A stretch of DNA of 64,000 bases from Siphonodentalium dalli (taxonomy: Eukaryota; Mollusca; Scaphopoda; Gadilida; Siphonodentaliidae), in the NCBI GenBank assembly GCA_032622095.1, contig CP136065.1, positions 21,130,134 to 21,194,133 of the forward strand. Reading direction: 5' to 3'. Under the pieces are notes generated by a model that saw only the letters and a program-made list of their open reading frames with translations, searched no databases and was not told the DNA's origin. Numbering within the stretch: the first letter of the stretch is position 1; every line of letters begins with the position of its first letter. The position numbers and the translations under genes were made by a program. Below, piece after piece: positions 50,746 to 60,244 of this stretch.

Positions 50746-51767
50746 TCTAATATTTTCAATTGGTCAACAGCTAAATGGGTTGTAGTATAGTGTTATTATA
50801 AAATTCCGACTTTTAAATCAAATTTATTATATTCTAAATTTAAAGATGGTCTATCTCTTCCCAGAAAGTTTTAAATAGCTTCCAGGGTATAAATTAATAG
50901 ATATGAATCAAGGACAAATGTCTGAAAAAGCTTCTATCAATTAATATTAATTTTATTTAGAATGACAATTATTACCCTGATGAGCCTAAACATTCAGTAA
51001 CCGTCTACTGCTCCCTGGGGTTTTGGGAAGGTACAGCCACAATGTGACTAGCATACTAACAAGATCTTTCACTACTCATAATCAGGTACCATTTCAATGC
51101 ACGGGTGGTGCGAAGCAGACACAGTACGAGCAACCTTGCTCAAGAGTCACAAATTGTTGCACTATCCAACAATTGCACGTTAATCAATTTGGCAAAGCGA
51201 CTGCTGTGTGAATCACACATTAGACCAGTGGCGGGCTGCGAACTCATCTCACTGTTTAATATATAATACCAGCTGCTCATACCTTGATGTTAAATGCTGA
51301 TTTAACTACACGACCCCTCTAATTAATTGGTCACCCAAATCATCTCACTGTGTTGATAGCGAAGACAAGTCTGACACCCTAACCACTGGACCATGGAGCT
51401 CCACATTTCTTATGGCATCAGTGGGACAGTTTTATTGGCTATATTTAGAACAGAAATGGGCACAAAAACATTCAGAACGAACCAAGATAGAGCACTCTAT
51501 CCTGTACCATCTATCAATGAAAATTGCGGATCAGCTAAGAGATTTACCTTGATTTTATTCGATATAAATCATTATATTATGCATTTTTGACGAATAATAT
51601 ACCCCATCTTCATTTTTATCTGTATTTTATTCACAAAATAGCTATTTGTAGTCTTGAAAAAGTGATTTATAAATATTATGTTGTTGTTGTAATTGTGGTC
51701 CAGAAGAGATAGACCATCTTTAACCATACTAAAATATAACATTAATGTCAGCCAACCAACCACAACA
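50746..51767. repeat. Non-coding, with a probable SINE
   Basis: On the minus strand TGGTCCAGTGGTTAGG (51,378-51,393) is a good A box, within sequence (about 51,300-51,405) resembling a tRNA-derived SINE head. No clear B box. No exon recognised in the rest. Confidence 0.4.
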
Positions 51768-51838
51768 TGGTATCTGTATCTGTATCTGTATGTGTTTCAG
51801 CGCTGGAGCCTCTCGACTGTATTTGCGCTGTGGGAGGA

Positions 51839-54634
51839 CTATGCTGTTTTATCCGTTGTTTCCTCGCATGTGCTATCCTCCAGGCTGTTCCACTCCTCGA
51901 TAGCTCGAACAAAGAACGAGTGTCTAAATTGTGCCGTGTTAGCTCGTATCCTTTCGATGGAGTTAGAGTTAATACACTCCTCCTTTTCGACAGAGTTTGA
52001 TGTTATATAGCCTGGGTACTTTTTCGCCTTTATTTTCCTTCCTTTCTTTTTTGGTATTAGTATGTCTTTTGATCGAATAGCCGGCACCAGCCCATCCACT
52101 ACTCTGCCGAACAGCTTCATTCTCATCGTGTTTCTTCTTTGGTGTAGTGGCTCCATAAGTTGTTCCATTAGCATTTCAGTTACGGCCCCTTTTGTTCTTG
52201 CGTGGTAGTTGTTTTCGATGAATCGCATCCCTCTTTTGTTGATTCTTTCTATGGCGTTGATGTCTTTTTGTTGGTATGGATCCCAAACTTCTGCTGCATA
52301 TTCAAGGGTGGATCTTACTGTGGATTCATAGGCCATTTTTTTGTGTTTTTTGTCCGCTCTCCAAAGGTTTCGACGGAGGAATCCAAGGGTACTGCCAGCT
52401 TTTCTTACTATCTTTGATATGTGGGATGACCAAGTGAGGGTGTTGGTGATGGTTAGCCCTAGATACTGTGTTTCTTCAACTGTTTGGAGTATTTGGTTAT
52501 CCAGCTGGTACATATGCGTTGACTTGGGTTTTATTGATAAGATGTTACATTTCTTCGCATTGAACCGCATGCCCCAAACAGCTGCCCATTTTTCTAATGA
52601 CTTCAGGTCTTCTTGAAGAGCAATATGGTCTTGTTGGCTTTTTATTTGGCGGTAAAGCAGACAATCATCGGCGAAGAGTTTGACTTGCGATGTGACTGCT
52701 TGTGGTAAGTCATTTATGTGACACAGGAAGAGGAGAGGACCGAGTACAGTACCCTGTGGTACGCCGGACTCGACTGCTACGTGTTTTGAGAATTCTCCTT
52801 CCACTGCTACTCTCATCTGCCGTTTTGTCAGGAAGGTGTCGATCCATTTGAGAGTTTGATTTGTAACACCATAGCTGTTAAGTTTGTTTAGTAGGCTTCG
52901 GTGAGGTACTGTGTCGAATGCCTTTGAGAAATCCAATACTGCTATGTCTGTCTGGATGTCGTTATCGTAATTCTCCATCAGTTCATGTGTTACATTGATC
53001 AGTTGTGTCACGCAGGAGTGTCCAGAGCGGAATCCATGGTTTCTGTCAGTGAGGATGTCGTATTTTTCAAGGTGGTCTCTGATGTGCCGGCATAGTATGT
53101 GCTCAAGGATTTTGCAGGCCACCGATGTTAGTGATACTGGCCTGTAATTTTCTGGCAGGTGGACGTCGCCCTTTTTAAATATTGGTGTGATGTTAGCCTC
53201 GAGCCAGTCAGTTGGTAATTCACCTGTGTCAAGCGATCGTTGGAATATCGTTGTGAGTGATGTTGCGGCTTCCTCGGCACAGTTCTTCAAGATTTTGTTT
53301 GGGATGCCATCGGGGCCAGGTGCTTTGGATGTTTTTATGTCTGATAGTAGTTTAGCTACCCCTGGCTTGTCGATTTTCACATTCTCTATGTCCAGTGCCT
53401 TTTTTGGTAGGTCTGGTAGTTCTTTGCCTGGGTCTTTGGTGAAAACTGATCTGAACTGGTTGATGAGCAACTCAGACTTCTCTATACTGTTGGTGGTTAG
53501 TGTTGTTCCTTTCTTGAGTGGAGGTATGCCGATGTTATCTTGTTTTTTCGCTTTCATGAATCGCCAGAATGGTTTTGTCGTCTTCTTTTCTTTTCCTTCT
53601 TCAATTATTTTGTTTATCTGATCACTCTCCGCTCGTCTGAGTTCTCTTCTACATAATCTTTGTTGGTGTCTGTAGTTATCCCATGTCCCTGTTTTCTTTG
53701 ATGTCTTGTATAGTTTCTCCTTTTTCCTGATTTGTTGTAATAGCTTTTTATTCATCCATGGTAGCTTTCCTCTCTTTCTTTTTGACAATGTTGGTACCCT
53801 GTTTTTCACTATTTCTGACACTCCTCCTTTAAATTTCTCCCACATGGTGTTTATGTCTTCATCTGGTGGTAATGACGTAATCTCTTCGCCCAATTTATTC
53901 ATGTCTGCTGCGACTTCTGTCCAGTTTGCCTTATTGAAGAGGTAAACCTCCTTCGTTCCTTTTGATTGGTACTTCGGCGATGGTATGCAGTCTGTAACAA
54001 TCATGGCATGGTCAGATATACCTGGGACATTGTTGGATGTTTTAATTAGTGATGGATTATTAGTTAGTATTATATCCAATAAATTGTCTTCTCTGGTTGG
54101 TTCCTCAAGCATCTGTGTCATTCCATTTCTGATGCAAACAACCAATAGCGCCTGTTGGATTTCTTTATCAGGTGCTCCTTCTCTTATTGTCAGTTTCTCC
54201 CAATTGATGTCCGGGCAGTTGAAGTCGCCTCCTATTATGTATGTGTTAGTTTTATCGGCTGTGTACTTCTTCATCGATTCTTTTAGCTGTTTGACTGTTT
54301 CCATGTTTCTTTTTGGCATATAGAAACTGGCGACGTACAGATCTCTTCCTTTTTGGATGGTTATTTTTGCCCATTCAATCTCGCAATCGGTGACATATTC
54401 TGGTTTCTCCACTGCTATGATATCTTCGTGGTATGCAATGAAGACTCCGCCCCCTACTCCAGTTCTGTCATTTCGAAAGGCACAGTACTGTTCTGGGAAA
54501 AGTTCAGCTGATTTTATTGCCTGTGGTGTTGGTGGGTTTCCCGGGGTTATGCCTTTTAGCCAAGTTTCCGTGCCTAGAATAATGTCAGGCTTTATATATT
54601 GCACTGCAACTGCGAGTTCGGCTTTGTTGCTTGG
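51839..54634 (-). CDS. ORF2, C-terminal part: AP-endonuclease and reverse transcriptase
   Basis: A 921-codon open frame counted from a GTG at 54,604; it is open further, to the insertion point at 54,634. The endonuclease shows ILGTETWL (residues 9-16, catalytic Glu), GGDFNC (125-130) and SDH (197-199). The reverse transcriptase shows LDFSKAFDTVPH (catalytic Asp about 558), GVPQGTVLGPLLF and FADD (644-647). No stop interrupts these domains, so this half is intact. It lacks its own start because the Ty3/gypsy element separates it from its N-terminus; the frame is continuous if the 4,688-bp insertion and one CTTGG are discounted. It serves target-primed reverse transcription in this family. Confidence 0.93.
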   Translation of the reverse strand, partial: PSNKAELAVAVQYIKPDIILGTETWLKGITPGNPPTPQAIKSAELFPEQYCAFRNDRTGVGGGVFIAYHEDIIAVEKPEYVTDCEIEWAKITIQKGRDLYVASFYMPKRNMETVKQLKESMKKYTADKTNTYIIGGDFNCPDINWEKLTIREGAPDKEIQQALLVVCIRNGMTQMLEEPTREDNLLDIILTNNPSLIKTSNNVPGISDHAMIVTDCIPSPKYQSKGTKEVYLFNKANWTEVAADMNKLGEEITSLPPDEDINTMWEKFKGGVSEIVKNRVPTLSKRKRGKLPWMNKKLLQQIRKKEKLYKTSKKTGTWDNYRHQQRLCRRELRRAESDQINKIIEEGKEKKTTKPFWRFMKAKKQDNIGIPPLKKGTTLTTNSIEKSELLINQFRSVFTKDPGKELPDLPKKALDIENVKIDKPGVAKLLSDIKTSKAPGPDGIPNKILKNCAEEAATSLTTIFQRSLDTGELPTDWLEANITPIFKKGDVHLPENYRPVSLTSVACKILEHILCRHIRDHLEKYDILTDRNHGFRSGHSCVTQLINVTHELMENYDNDIQTDIAVLDFSKAFDTVPHRSLLNKLNSYGVTNQTLKWIDTFLTKRQMRVAVEGEFSKHVAVESGVPQGTVLGPLLFLCHINDLPQAVTSQVKLFADDCLLYRQIKSQQDHIALQEDLKSLEKWAAVWGMRFNAKKCNILSIKPKSTHMYQLDNQILQTVEETQYLGLTITNTLTWSSHISKIVRKAGSTLGFLRRNLWRADKKHKKMAYESTVRSTLEYAAEVWDPYQQKDINAIERINKRGMRFIENNYHARTKGAVTEMLMEQLMEPLHQRRNTMRMKLFGRVVDGLVPAIRSKDILIPKKKGRKIKAKKYPGYITSNSVEKEECINSNSIERIRANTAQFRHSFFVRAIEEWNSLEDSTCEETTDKTA

Positions 54635-54792
54635 TGTAATGTTCTTAGTATGTTCCGTTTCATGCGAACCGGGTATTCCGGATTATTAAGTAAAGCAATA
54701 TGTCAGCGTCCAGGTTTGCAATAAACGTGTTCTCAATTTGATCAACCAATTCTATTTAAATGCTAACCAATTAAACCACCAGCAACATCATA
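54635..54792 (+). repeat. 5' LTR
   Basis: 158 bp from TGTAATGTTC to AACATCATA, matching the 3' LTR base for base. An AATAAA lies at 54,720-54,725. The primer-binding site begins directly after, TGGCGACCGAGG from 54,794. Confidence 0.93.
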
Positions 54793-54793
54793 T

Positions 54794-54811
54794 TGGCGAC
54801 CGAGGATAACT
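54794..54811 (+). promoter_or_regulatory. Probable primer-binding site
   Basis: Starts TGG (complement of a tRNA CCA end) one base after the LTR. The tRNA species was not identified. Confidence 0.6.
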
Positions 54812-54853
54812 ATCGATACCCGATAGAGCCCACATATACCGTCCTGACCAAAT

Positions 54854-57071
54854 ATGTGTGCTGCAATACCCGATTTTCCGACTTTTGATCCAAGTCCCGA
54901 GGCCGGCGGCGTTGGCGTGCGTTGGGAAAAAATGGGCCAAGAAGTTTAAAAACCTACTTGTGGCTATGAGCATTGCTGATGCAGCCCGACAACGAGCCCT
55001 ACTCCTTCATTATGTGGGTGACGAAGTCGTGGACATTTTTGAAACATTACCAAATACAAATTTGCCCGCTGTTGTTGATCCCAATGATGCTCGATCAACA
55101 TTTGATGTGGCTATAGAAGCTTTAAATCAACACTTCACACCACAAAGGAACAGGGAAATGGAGATTCACATCTTCCGGAAATCTGACCAGACCCCTGATG
55201 AGACTGTTGATATATTTCACACCCGTCTAAAGAAGCTTGCGAAGTACTGTGAGTTCACCGAAGAGGACCGAGAGATAAAAACACAGATAATACAGGGATG
55301 CATTTCATCGAAGCTACGACAAGATGCTCTGCGTGACGGTAACATGACACTCAAACAATTACTTGACAAAGCTCGTGCAGAAGAAGCCGCTGTGAAGCAC
55401 ACCAGGGAAATGGAATCGCCAAAATCTAGAGACGTCAATGTTATTTCAAAACACAAATCACCTCATACCGGTTATCGTCGACATGACAAACAGTTCGACT
55501 CATCACACTACCGTGACCAACCAGTCCGACCAAAATACAGTCAGCGAAACACCAAATGTGGATTGTGTGGTGGAAATTACCCCCACCCTGGAGGAAGAAC
55601 AGGATGTCCCGCCTACGGAAAACAATGCATGGCGTGTCTTCGTTTTGATCATTTTAAGGCTGTATGCAGGTCAACAACAAAACCACCACCACCTGGCCCA
55701 CCGCGTCGAGATCGAAATGTGAAGAACCATCACCAAAACCGAAATAATCAAAAAATCAGAACATTAACTGCAGATATGAAGAAGACTAACCTGTCAGACA
55801 AGTCGTCGAGTGAAAGTGAGGCTGAATATGTCTTCGCGATCCGTGGTCGAAATCAACCGACATTCAATGTTCAACTGAATGGATCTCTGATAAACATGAT
55901 AGCCGATTCTGGAGCCGGTATTAATGTGCTAGATGAACATGACTTTCACACACTGACAAATCAACCGACACTGGTGAAATCAGAAACCAAGATTTATCCA
56001 TACGGTGCAACAAAACCAATCGTGACTCTTGGAAAATTCTCAGCTGAAATAAAAGTGGGTGATAGAGAAGTTTCAGACACAGTTTATGTAGTTCCAGGAA
56101 AGTTTGGTTCGCTTCTGTCTTGTGAAACTGCAGTAAAGCTTGAACTAATAAAATTTGCACCTCACATCAACTCTGTATCAACTGAGACCACCGATAACAT
56201 CGACTTGTTGCTAAATGAATATGAACATCTTTTCAATGGAATTGGTAAGCTGAAAGATTACCAAGTGAAACTACACATTGATGAAAGCATTCAACCAGTA
56301 GCACAACCACACCGCAGAATTCCCTTTCATATGAGGAAGCAAGTTGAAGAACAACTGGAGCGTGATGAGAAAATGGGGATAATAGAGACTATTGAGGGTC
56401 CAACTCCATGGGTTTCACCTTGTGTGATCGTTCCAAAATCGACACCAGGTCAAGTGCGACTTTGCATAGATATGCGCGCAGCTAACCAAGCAATACAACG
56501 AGAAAGACACATTATGCCGACAGTCGATGATATAATCCACGATATCAATGGCGCAACCGTGTTTTCGAAATTGGATCTGGTCCAGGCGTACAATCAGTTA
56601 GAGCTATCACCTGATTCACGACACATTACAACATTTTCGACACATATTGGACTACGACGCTACAAGAGATTAATGTTCGGGGTCAACATGGCCAGTGAAA
56701 TATTTCAAAACGTTATCCGCGAAACACTGAGTGGTCTTCATGGTGTAATGAATCTTAGCGATGATATCCTGATATATGCGGAGACCAAAAAACAACATGA
56801 TTTGAATCTCCGTGCAGTCATGGAATGTCTGAGTGAACGCGGCTTAACCTTAAATCGCGAAAAGTGCCGATTCCAAAAATCTCGACTTGAGTTTTATGGA
56901 TTTGTGTTCAGCTCAGCAGGGATGGAACCAGACCCGAGAAAAATTGATGCGATTGTAAACGTCGCGACACCAAAATCTGTTGGCGAAGTACGGAGTTTTT
57001 TAGGAATGGTGAATTACACGTCGCGGTTCATAAAAGACATGCAACTATCACACACCCACTCCGTGAGCTAA
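54854..57071 (+). CDS. Ty3/gypsy gag, protease and reverse transcriptase (frame disturbed)
   Basis: The main frame runs 54,858-57,071 (737 codons). A likely true ATG at 54,854 is in another frame for about 70 bases, until the run of six A at 54,925-54,935, so a one-base indel there probably separates start and body. Visible in the main frame: Gag helical region; a first Cys/His cluster (CGLC...H...C) and a canonical CX2CX4HX4C knuckle (CMACLRFDHFKAVC); protease DSGAG (residues 350-354); RT with LDLVQAYNQL and LSDDIL (Asp 635-636). The frame ends at 57,071, just past the RT, because of a second single-base shift near 57,041. The stop falls in the middle of pol, not at a gag-pol boundary. Confidence 0.92.
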
Positions 57072-57082
57072 CAAGGAAAAAT

Positions 57083-58975
57083 GTGAAGTACGATTGGAGA
57101 CAGAAACATGACACTGCGATGGCGAAACTCAGAAGTGCACTGTCATCATTACCAGTCATGACATATTTTGACACCTCAAAAGAAACCACCATTGTTGTCG
57201 ACGCGAGCCCTGTTGGAATTGCTGCGATGCTAACACAGAAAGACACCAAGACTGATGAATCCCGTATTGTCTCATACGCCAGTCGATCGCTAACACCAGT
57301 AGAGCAGCGCTATTCCCAAACTGAACGCGAAGGTCTTGGAGTTATTTGGTCATGCGAACATTTTCACCTTTACGTTTATGGAAAGCCATTCACCATAATC
57401 ACAGATCACAAACCGCTACTCGGAATCTTTGGAAATCCAAATTCTAAACCATCTGCGAGGTTGGAACGATGGACACTACGTCTACAACCATATGAAATGA
57501 CATTAAAATTTTCACCAGGCAAAGATAACCCAGTTGACTATCTGTCACGTCATCCGATGAGTGCCGACACACCGCAAAGTGACACTCGTGCTACCAAAGT
57601 AGCAGAAGAATACATTAACTTTCTGACTTTACATGCCGTACCAAAAGCGATGACAATCGATGAAATTCGCGAAGCTGTAAAGAATGACGAGACACTCCAA
57701 AATGTGATAAAATTCGTACAACACGATGACTGGGACAACAGTTTGTGTAAAAGTTCATTGTACAGCAGTTTCTACAATGTACGAAGTGACCTTGCATCAG
57801 ACAGCAATGGAAGTCTCCTCCTTCGAAATAATCGACTTGTGATCCCTGAGTCACTACAAGACCGTGTGATTTCACTCGCGCACCAAGGGCATCAGGGTAT
57901 AGTAAAAACGAAACGTCTGATTCGAGAGAAAGTTTGGTTCCCTAACATTGACAAGATGGTGGAAAATCGTGTAAAGTCATGCATTCCTTGCCAAGCTTCA
58001 AACCCGATATCGAATGATGAACCGTTGAAAATGTCACCGCTACCTGATGGACCGTGGCAATCGTTGAGCGCAGATTTCTGGGGACCGACACCAACTGGAG
58101 AGTACCTGCTAGTCACCGTTGACGACTATTCTCAATTTCCAATAGTTGAAATTGTACGATCAACCGCAGCCAAAACTGTGATTCCAGTATTCGACAAGAT
58201 ATTTTCTTTGTTCGGTGTGTGTAATATCTTGAAAACCGACAATGGACCACCATTCAACTCTAATGACATGAGAACATTTGCTGAACATCTGGGATTCAAA
58301 CACCGGAAAGTAACCCCGTATTGGCCGAAAGCAAATGGAGAAGTCGAAAGGTTCATGCGTACTCTCAAACGAACAATAACTGCTAGTAACGCAGAGAAGC
58401 AGCCTTGGAAACAGAGACTGTACTCATTCCTGAGAAATTATCGAGCGACCCCTCATTCCACGCTTGATAAGTCACCATCCGAGTTACTGTTGGGTAGATC
58501 AATCAAAACTACACTACCAGAGACTTTTAATCCTGTAATCGATGAACAGTTACAACAGAGAGATAGATTGGCGAAGGAGAAGATGAAAGAAAGAGCCGAC
58601 AAGAATGCTAGAGATAGTGACATTTGTGTTGGTGACACTGTTATTGTGAAACAAATCCGTAAGAACAAACTTGATACACCATTCAATCCAACACCATATC
58701 TTGTTATTGCTGTAAAAGGATCCATGATAACTGCTGAAAATAACATTCACAGAATAACCCGTAACAGTTCTCACTTCAAACGTGTATACATACCATACGA
58801 ACATTGTGAAGAACCAGTTGACTCGAGTGATCAGTCATTAAACGATGCCAACGATGCTGATGGAAATGACAATCAGGTTGATAACAGTATTGTGCTAAAT
58901 GACACAGGAGAAGCCAGGAGACCGAGTCGTAACAGAAAGGCACCAGCATATCTGGATGATTATGACTGTGACTAA
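57083..58975 (+). CDS. Ty3/gypsy RNase H and integrase
   Basis: 630 codons in the -1 frame relative to the upstream part; the frame is already open from about 57,041, so it directly continues pol. RNase H region: VVDASPVGIAAML and TDHKPLL. Integrase: an HHCC zinc-binding motif starting HQGHQG and ending SCIPC, then the catalytic triad Asp331 (ADFWGP), Asp386 (TDNGPPF) and Glu422 (NGEVER), with the D-35-E spacing of active integrases. It ends in a charged tail and TGA. The catalytic residues are all present; only the frame connection to RT is broken. Confidence 0.93.
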   Translation: MKYDWRQKHDTAMAKLRSALSSLPVMTYFDTSKETTIVVDASPVGIAAMLTQKDTKTDESRIVSYASRSLTPVEQRYSQTEREGLGVIWSCEHFHLYVYGKPFTIITDHKPLLGIFGNPNSKPSARLERWTLRLQPYEMTLKFSPGKDNPVDYLSRHPMSADTPQSDTRATKVAEEYINFLTLHAVPKAMTIDEIREAVKNDETLQNVIKFVQHDDWDNSLCKSSLYSSFYNVRSDLASDSNGSLLLRNNRLVIPESLQDRVISLAHQGHQGIVKTKRLIREKVWFPNIDKMVENRVKSCIPCQASNPISNDEPLKMSPLPDGPWQSLSADFWGPTPTGEYLLVTVDDYSQFPIVEIVRSTAAKTVIPVFDKIFSLFGVCNILKTDNGPPFNSNDMRTFAEHLGFKHRKVTPYWPKANGEVERFMRTLKRTITASNAEKQPWKQRLYSFLRNYRATPHSTLDKSPSELLLGRSIKTTLPETFNPVIDEQLQQRDRLAKEKMKERADKNARDSDICVGDTVIVKQIRKNKLDTPFNPTPYLVIAVKGSMITAENNIHRITRNSSHFKRVYIPYEHCEEPVDSSDQSLNDANDADGNDNQVDNSIVLNDTGEARRPSRNRKAPAYLDDYDCD

Positions 58976-59150
58976 AATATTAGTCTTGAGTAGTTATGGT
59001 GATCGTTACTGTTTGGGCTTCAACTAGAGTTATACGAACTGTTAATGCTTTTCATTTTACACATAGAAGTTTTCATTTCACTACTAAGTAGTAATCACAC
59101 TAGTAGAGTTTAGATCTTGTTTTTGTTTAAATGTTTTTTTCAAATCCTTT

Positions 59151-59164
59151 AAGGTAAATAGGGA
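59151..59164 (+). promoter_or_regulatory. Probable polypurine tract
   Basis: Purine-rich AAGGTAAATAGGGA lies directly before the 3' LTR, where the plus-strand DNA primer is expected. Confidence 0.55.
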
Positions 59165-59322
59165 TGTAATGTTCTTAGTATGTTCCGTTTCATGCGAACC
59201 GGGTATTCCGGATTATTAAGTAAAGCAATATGTCAGCGTCCAGGTTTGCAATAAACGTGTTCTCAATTTGATCAACCAATTCTATTTAAATGCTAACCAA
59301 TTAAACCACCAGCAACATCATA
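59165..59322 (+). repeat. 3' LTR
   Basis: 158 bp, identical to the 5' LTR. Followed by the target duplication CTTGG. Confidence 0.93.
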
Positions 59323-59792
59323 CTTGGTAGGCTCCTACAGTTTACAGTCAATATTCTGAGGTTTTCTTTTGGTGTTGTGTGGTATACCTTGCTCTGTGAA
59401 CTTAGTCTGGATGAGCTTTTTCTGGTGTTATTTTGCTCACTGTGTGGTAGTGGACTACTAGTTTCTGTAGGGTTGAAAGTAGAGCATAGGCTGTCAATTG
59501 TAGAGTCTAACATACTGAGAGGTTGGTAGTAGTTGAATGTGTGTATCTCATAGTTGTGGAAAGTGAAGCTACTGATGTTTATGCTGTCGCACTTGAAGCA
59601 CTTCCAAGGTAGGCTGGGTCTTTCCTCGTGTGCTTTGTATTCCACCGTGTCCATCTTGATGCATGTTTTATGATGCCAATTTTGACAGTCGTCACAGCAG
59701 ACCCCTTTTTCTGTCCATGACACTTCATCTTCACACACCGCACATGGGTATATTGATTTTTTCATCCTAGCAGATGTTTTTGCTTTCTTCTT

Positions 59793-59819
59793 CGGTCCAG
59801 GATTTTCTTCAATGCCTCC
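59793..59819 (-). other. 2A-like ribosome-skipping motif
   Basis: Encodes GGIEENPGP. The 2A consensus is D(V/I)ExNPGP; here the Asp is Gly, the rest fits, and the upstream leucine-rich helix is present. 2A-like peptides at this place are known in CR1-type elements of sea urchins and molluscs. Activity of the Gly form is uncertain. Confidence 0.8.
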
Positions 59820-59876
59820 TGCTTTTAGGAGTAGTATTTTCAGGTAGTGATTTGTGACACAAATACATGTCTCCGT

Positions 59877-60225
59877 GGGTCTAGCGTGGTACAGCCCACA
59901 CCACCCAAACACTTCGAACTGTGGATGGCTACTCCCTCGTTGTTTTAACTTATGCTATGGACTTTTCCTGGGTTTAGCATGGAACAGCCCATACCACCCC
60001 ATGTCTCTTAGCTTTCCGGGTTTAGCATGGTTCAGCCCATGCCACCCCTTGTCTTTTAGCCTCTTCCTCATTACTGGTGACAATGCTCCAAATATAGGTA
60101 TAGCGTGGTACAGCCCATGCCACCCCTGTCTATCCAATCGACATCTGAATGTCCTCACTTGGTCCATCCCATCCATGTAGTTCTTGTGTGTATTGGGTTT
60201 AGCGTGGTACAGCCCACACAACCCC
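59877..60225 (-). repeat. Five hairpin/peptide repeats at the start of ORF2
   Basis: Copies at 60,195-60,225, 60,097-60,127, 60,018-60,049, 59,970-60,000 and 59,877-59,906. Sense consensus GGGTGGYATGGGCTGTACC then AYGCTAAACCC. Each can fold with a 6-bp stem and six-base loop (GCTGTA type) inside an outer GGGT/ACCC pair. Confidence 0.85.
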
Positions 60226-60244
60226 ATAGTCCTCTTCGTGATAT

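Larger units (their letters stand above)
54635..59322 (+). mobile_element. Full-length Ty3/gypsy LTR retrotransposon
   Basis: 4,688 bp with two identical 158-bp LTRs, a primer-binding site and a full gag-pol. Its target duplication CTTGG lies at 54,630-54,634 and 59,323-59,327. Identical LTRs mean a recent insertion. The gene order protease-RT-RNase H-integrase is that of Ty3/gypsy (Metaviridae). Short LTRs and gag/pol in one frame recall the Mag-type lineages of invertebrates, which is inference. Inserted in opposite orientation to the CR1-like host element. No env-like frame. Confidence 0.95.
59323..60227 (-). pseudogene. ORF2, N-terminal part: hairpin/peptide repeats, 2A-like peptide, PHD finger
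   Basis: Minus strand. The ATG at 60,225-60,227 lies 17 bases after the ORF1 stop and at the foot of the first repeat. The frame encodes five copies of (W/C)-x-GL(Y/N/F)HAxP, one in-frame TAG at 59,955-59,957, then a hydrophobic KILLLKAG, the 2A-like GGIEENPGP, a basic stretch, and a C4HC3 PHD finger (CAVC, CDDC, HHKTC, CFKC). A Ser/Thr-rich linker leads to NLRILTVNCRSLP, the start of the endonuclease, where the Ty3 element interrupts it. There is no ATG between the TAG and the 2A, so the upstream repeats should be translated with it in an intact copy. Confidence 0.85.

Noticed and set aside
53187-54689. Plus-strand frames of 79-144 codons opposite the reverse transcriptase
   Set aside because: Antisense shadows of the long minus-strand ORF2.
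59854-60180. 108-codon plus-strand frame with repeated GLAW-SP text
   Set aside because: Antisense of the hairpin repeats; the minus frame continues into the PHD and 2A and is the real one.
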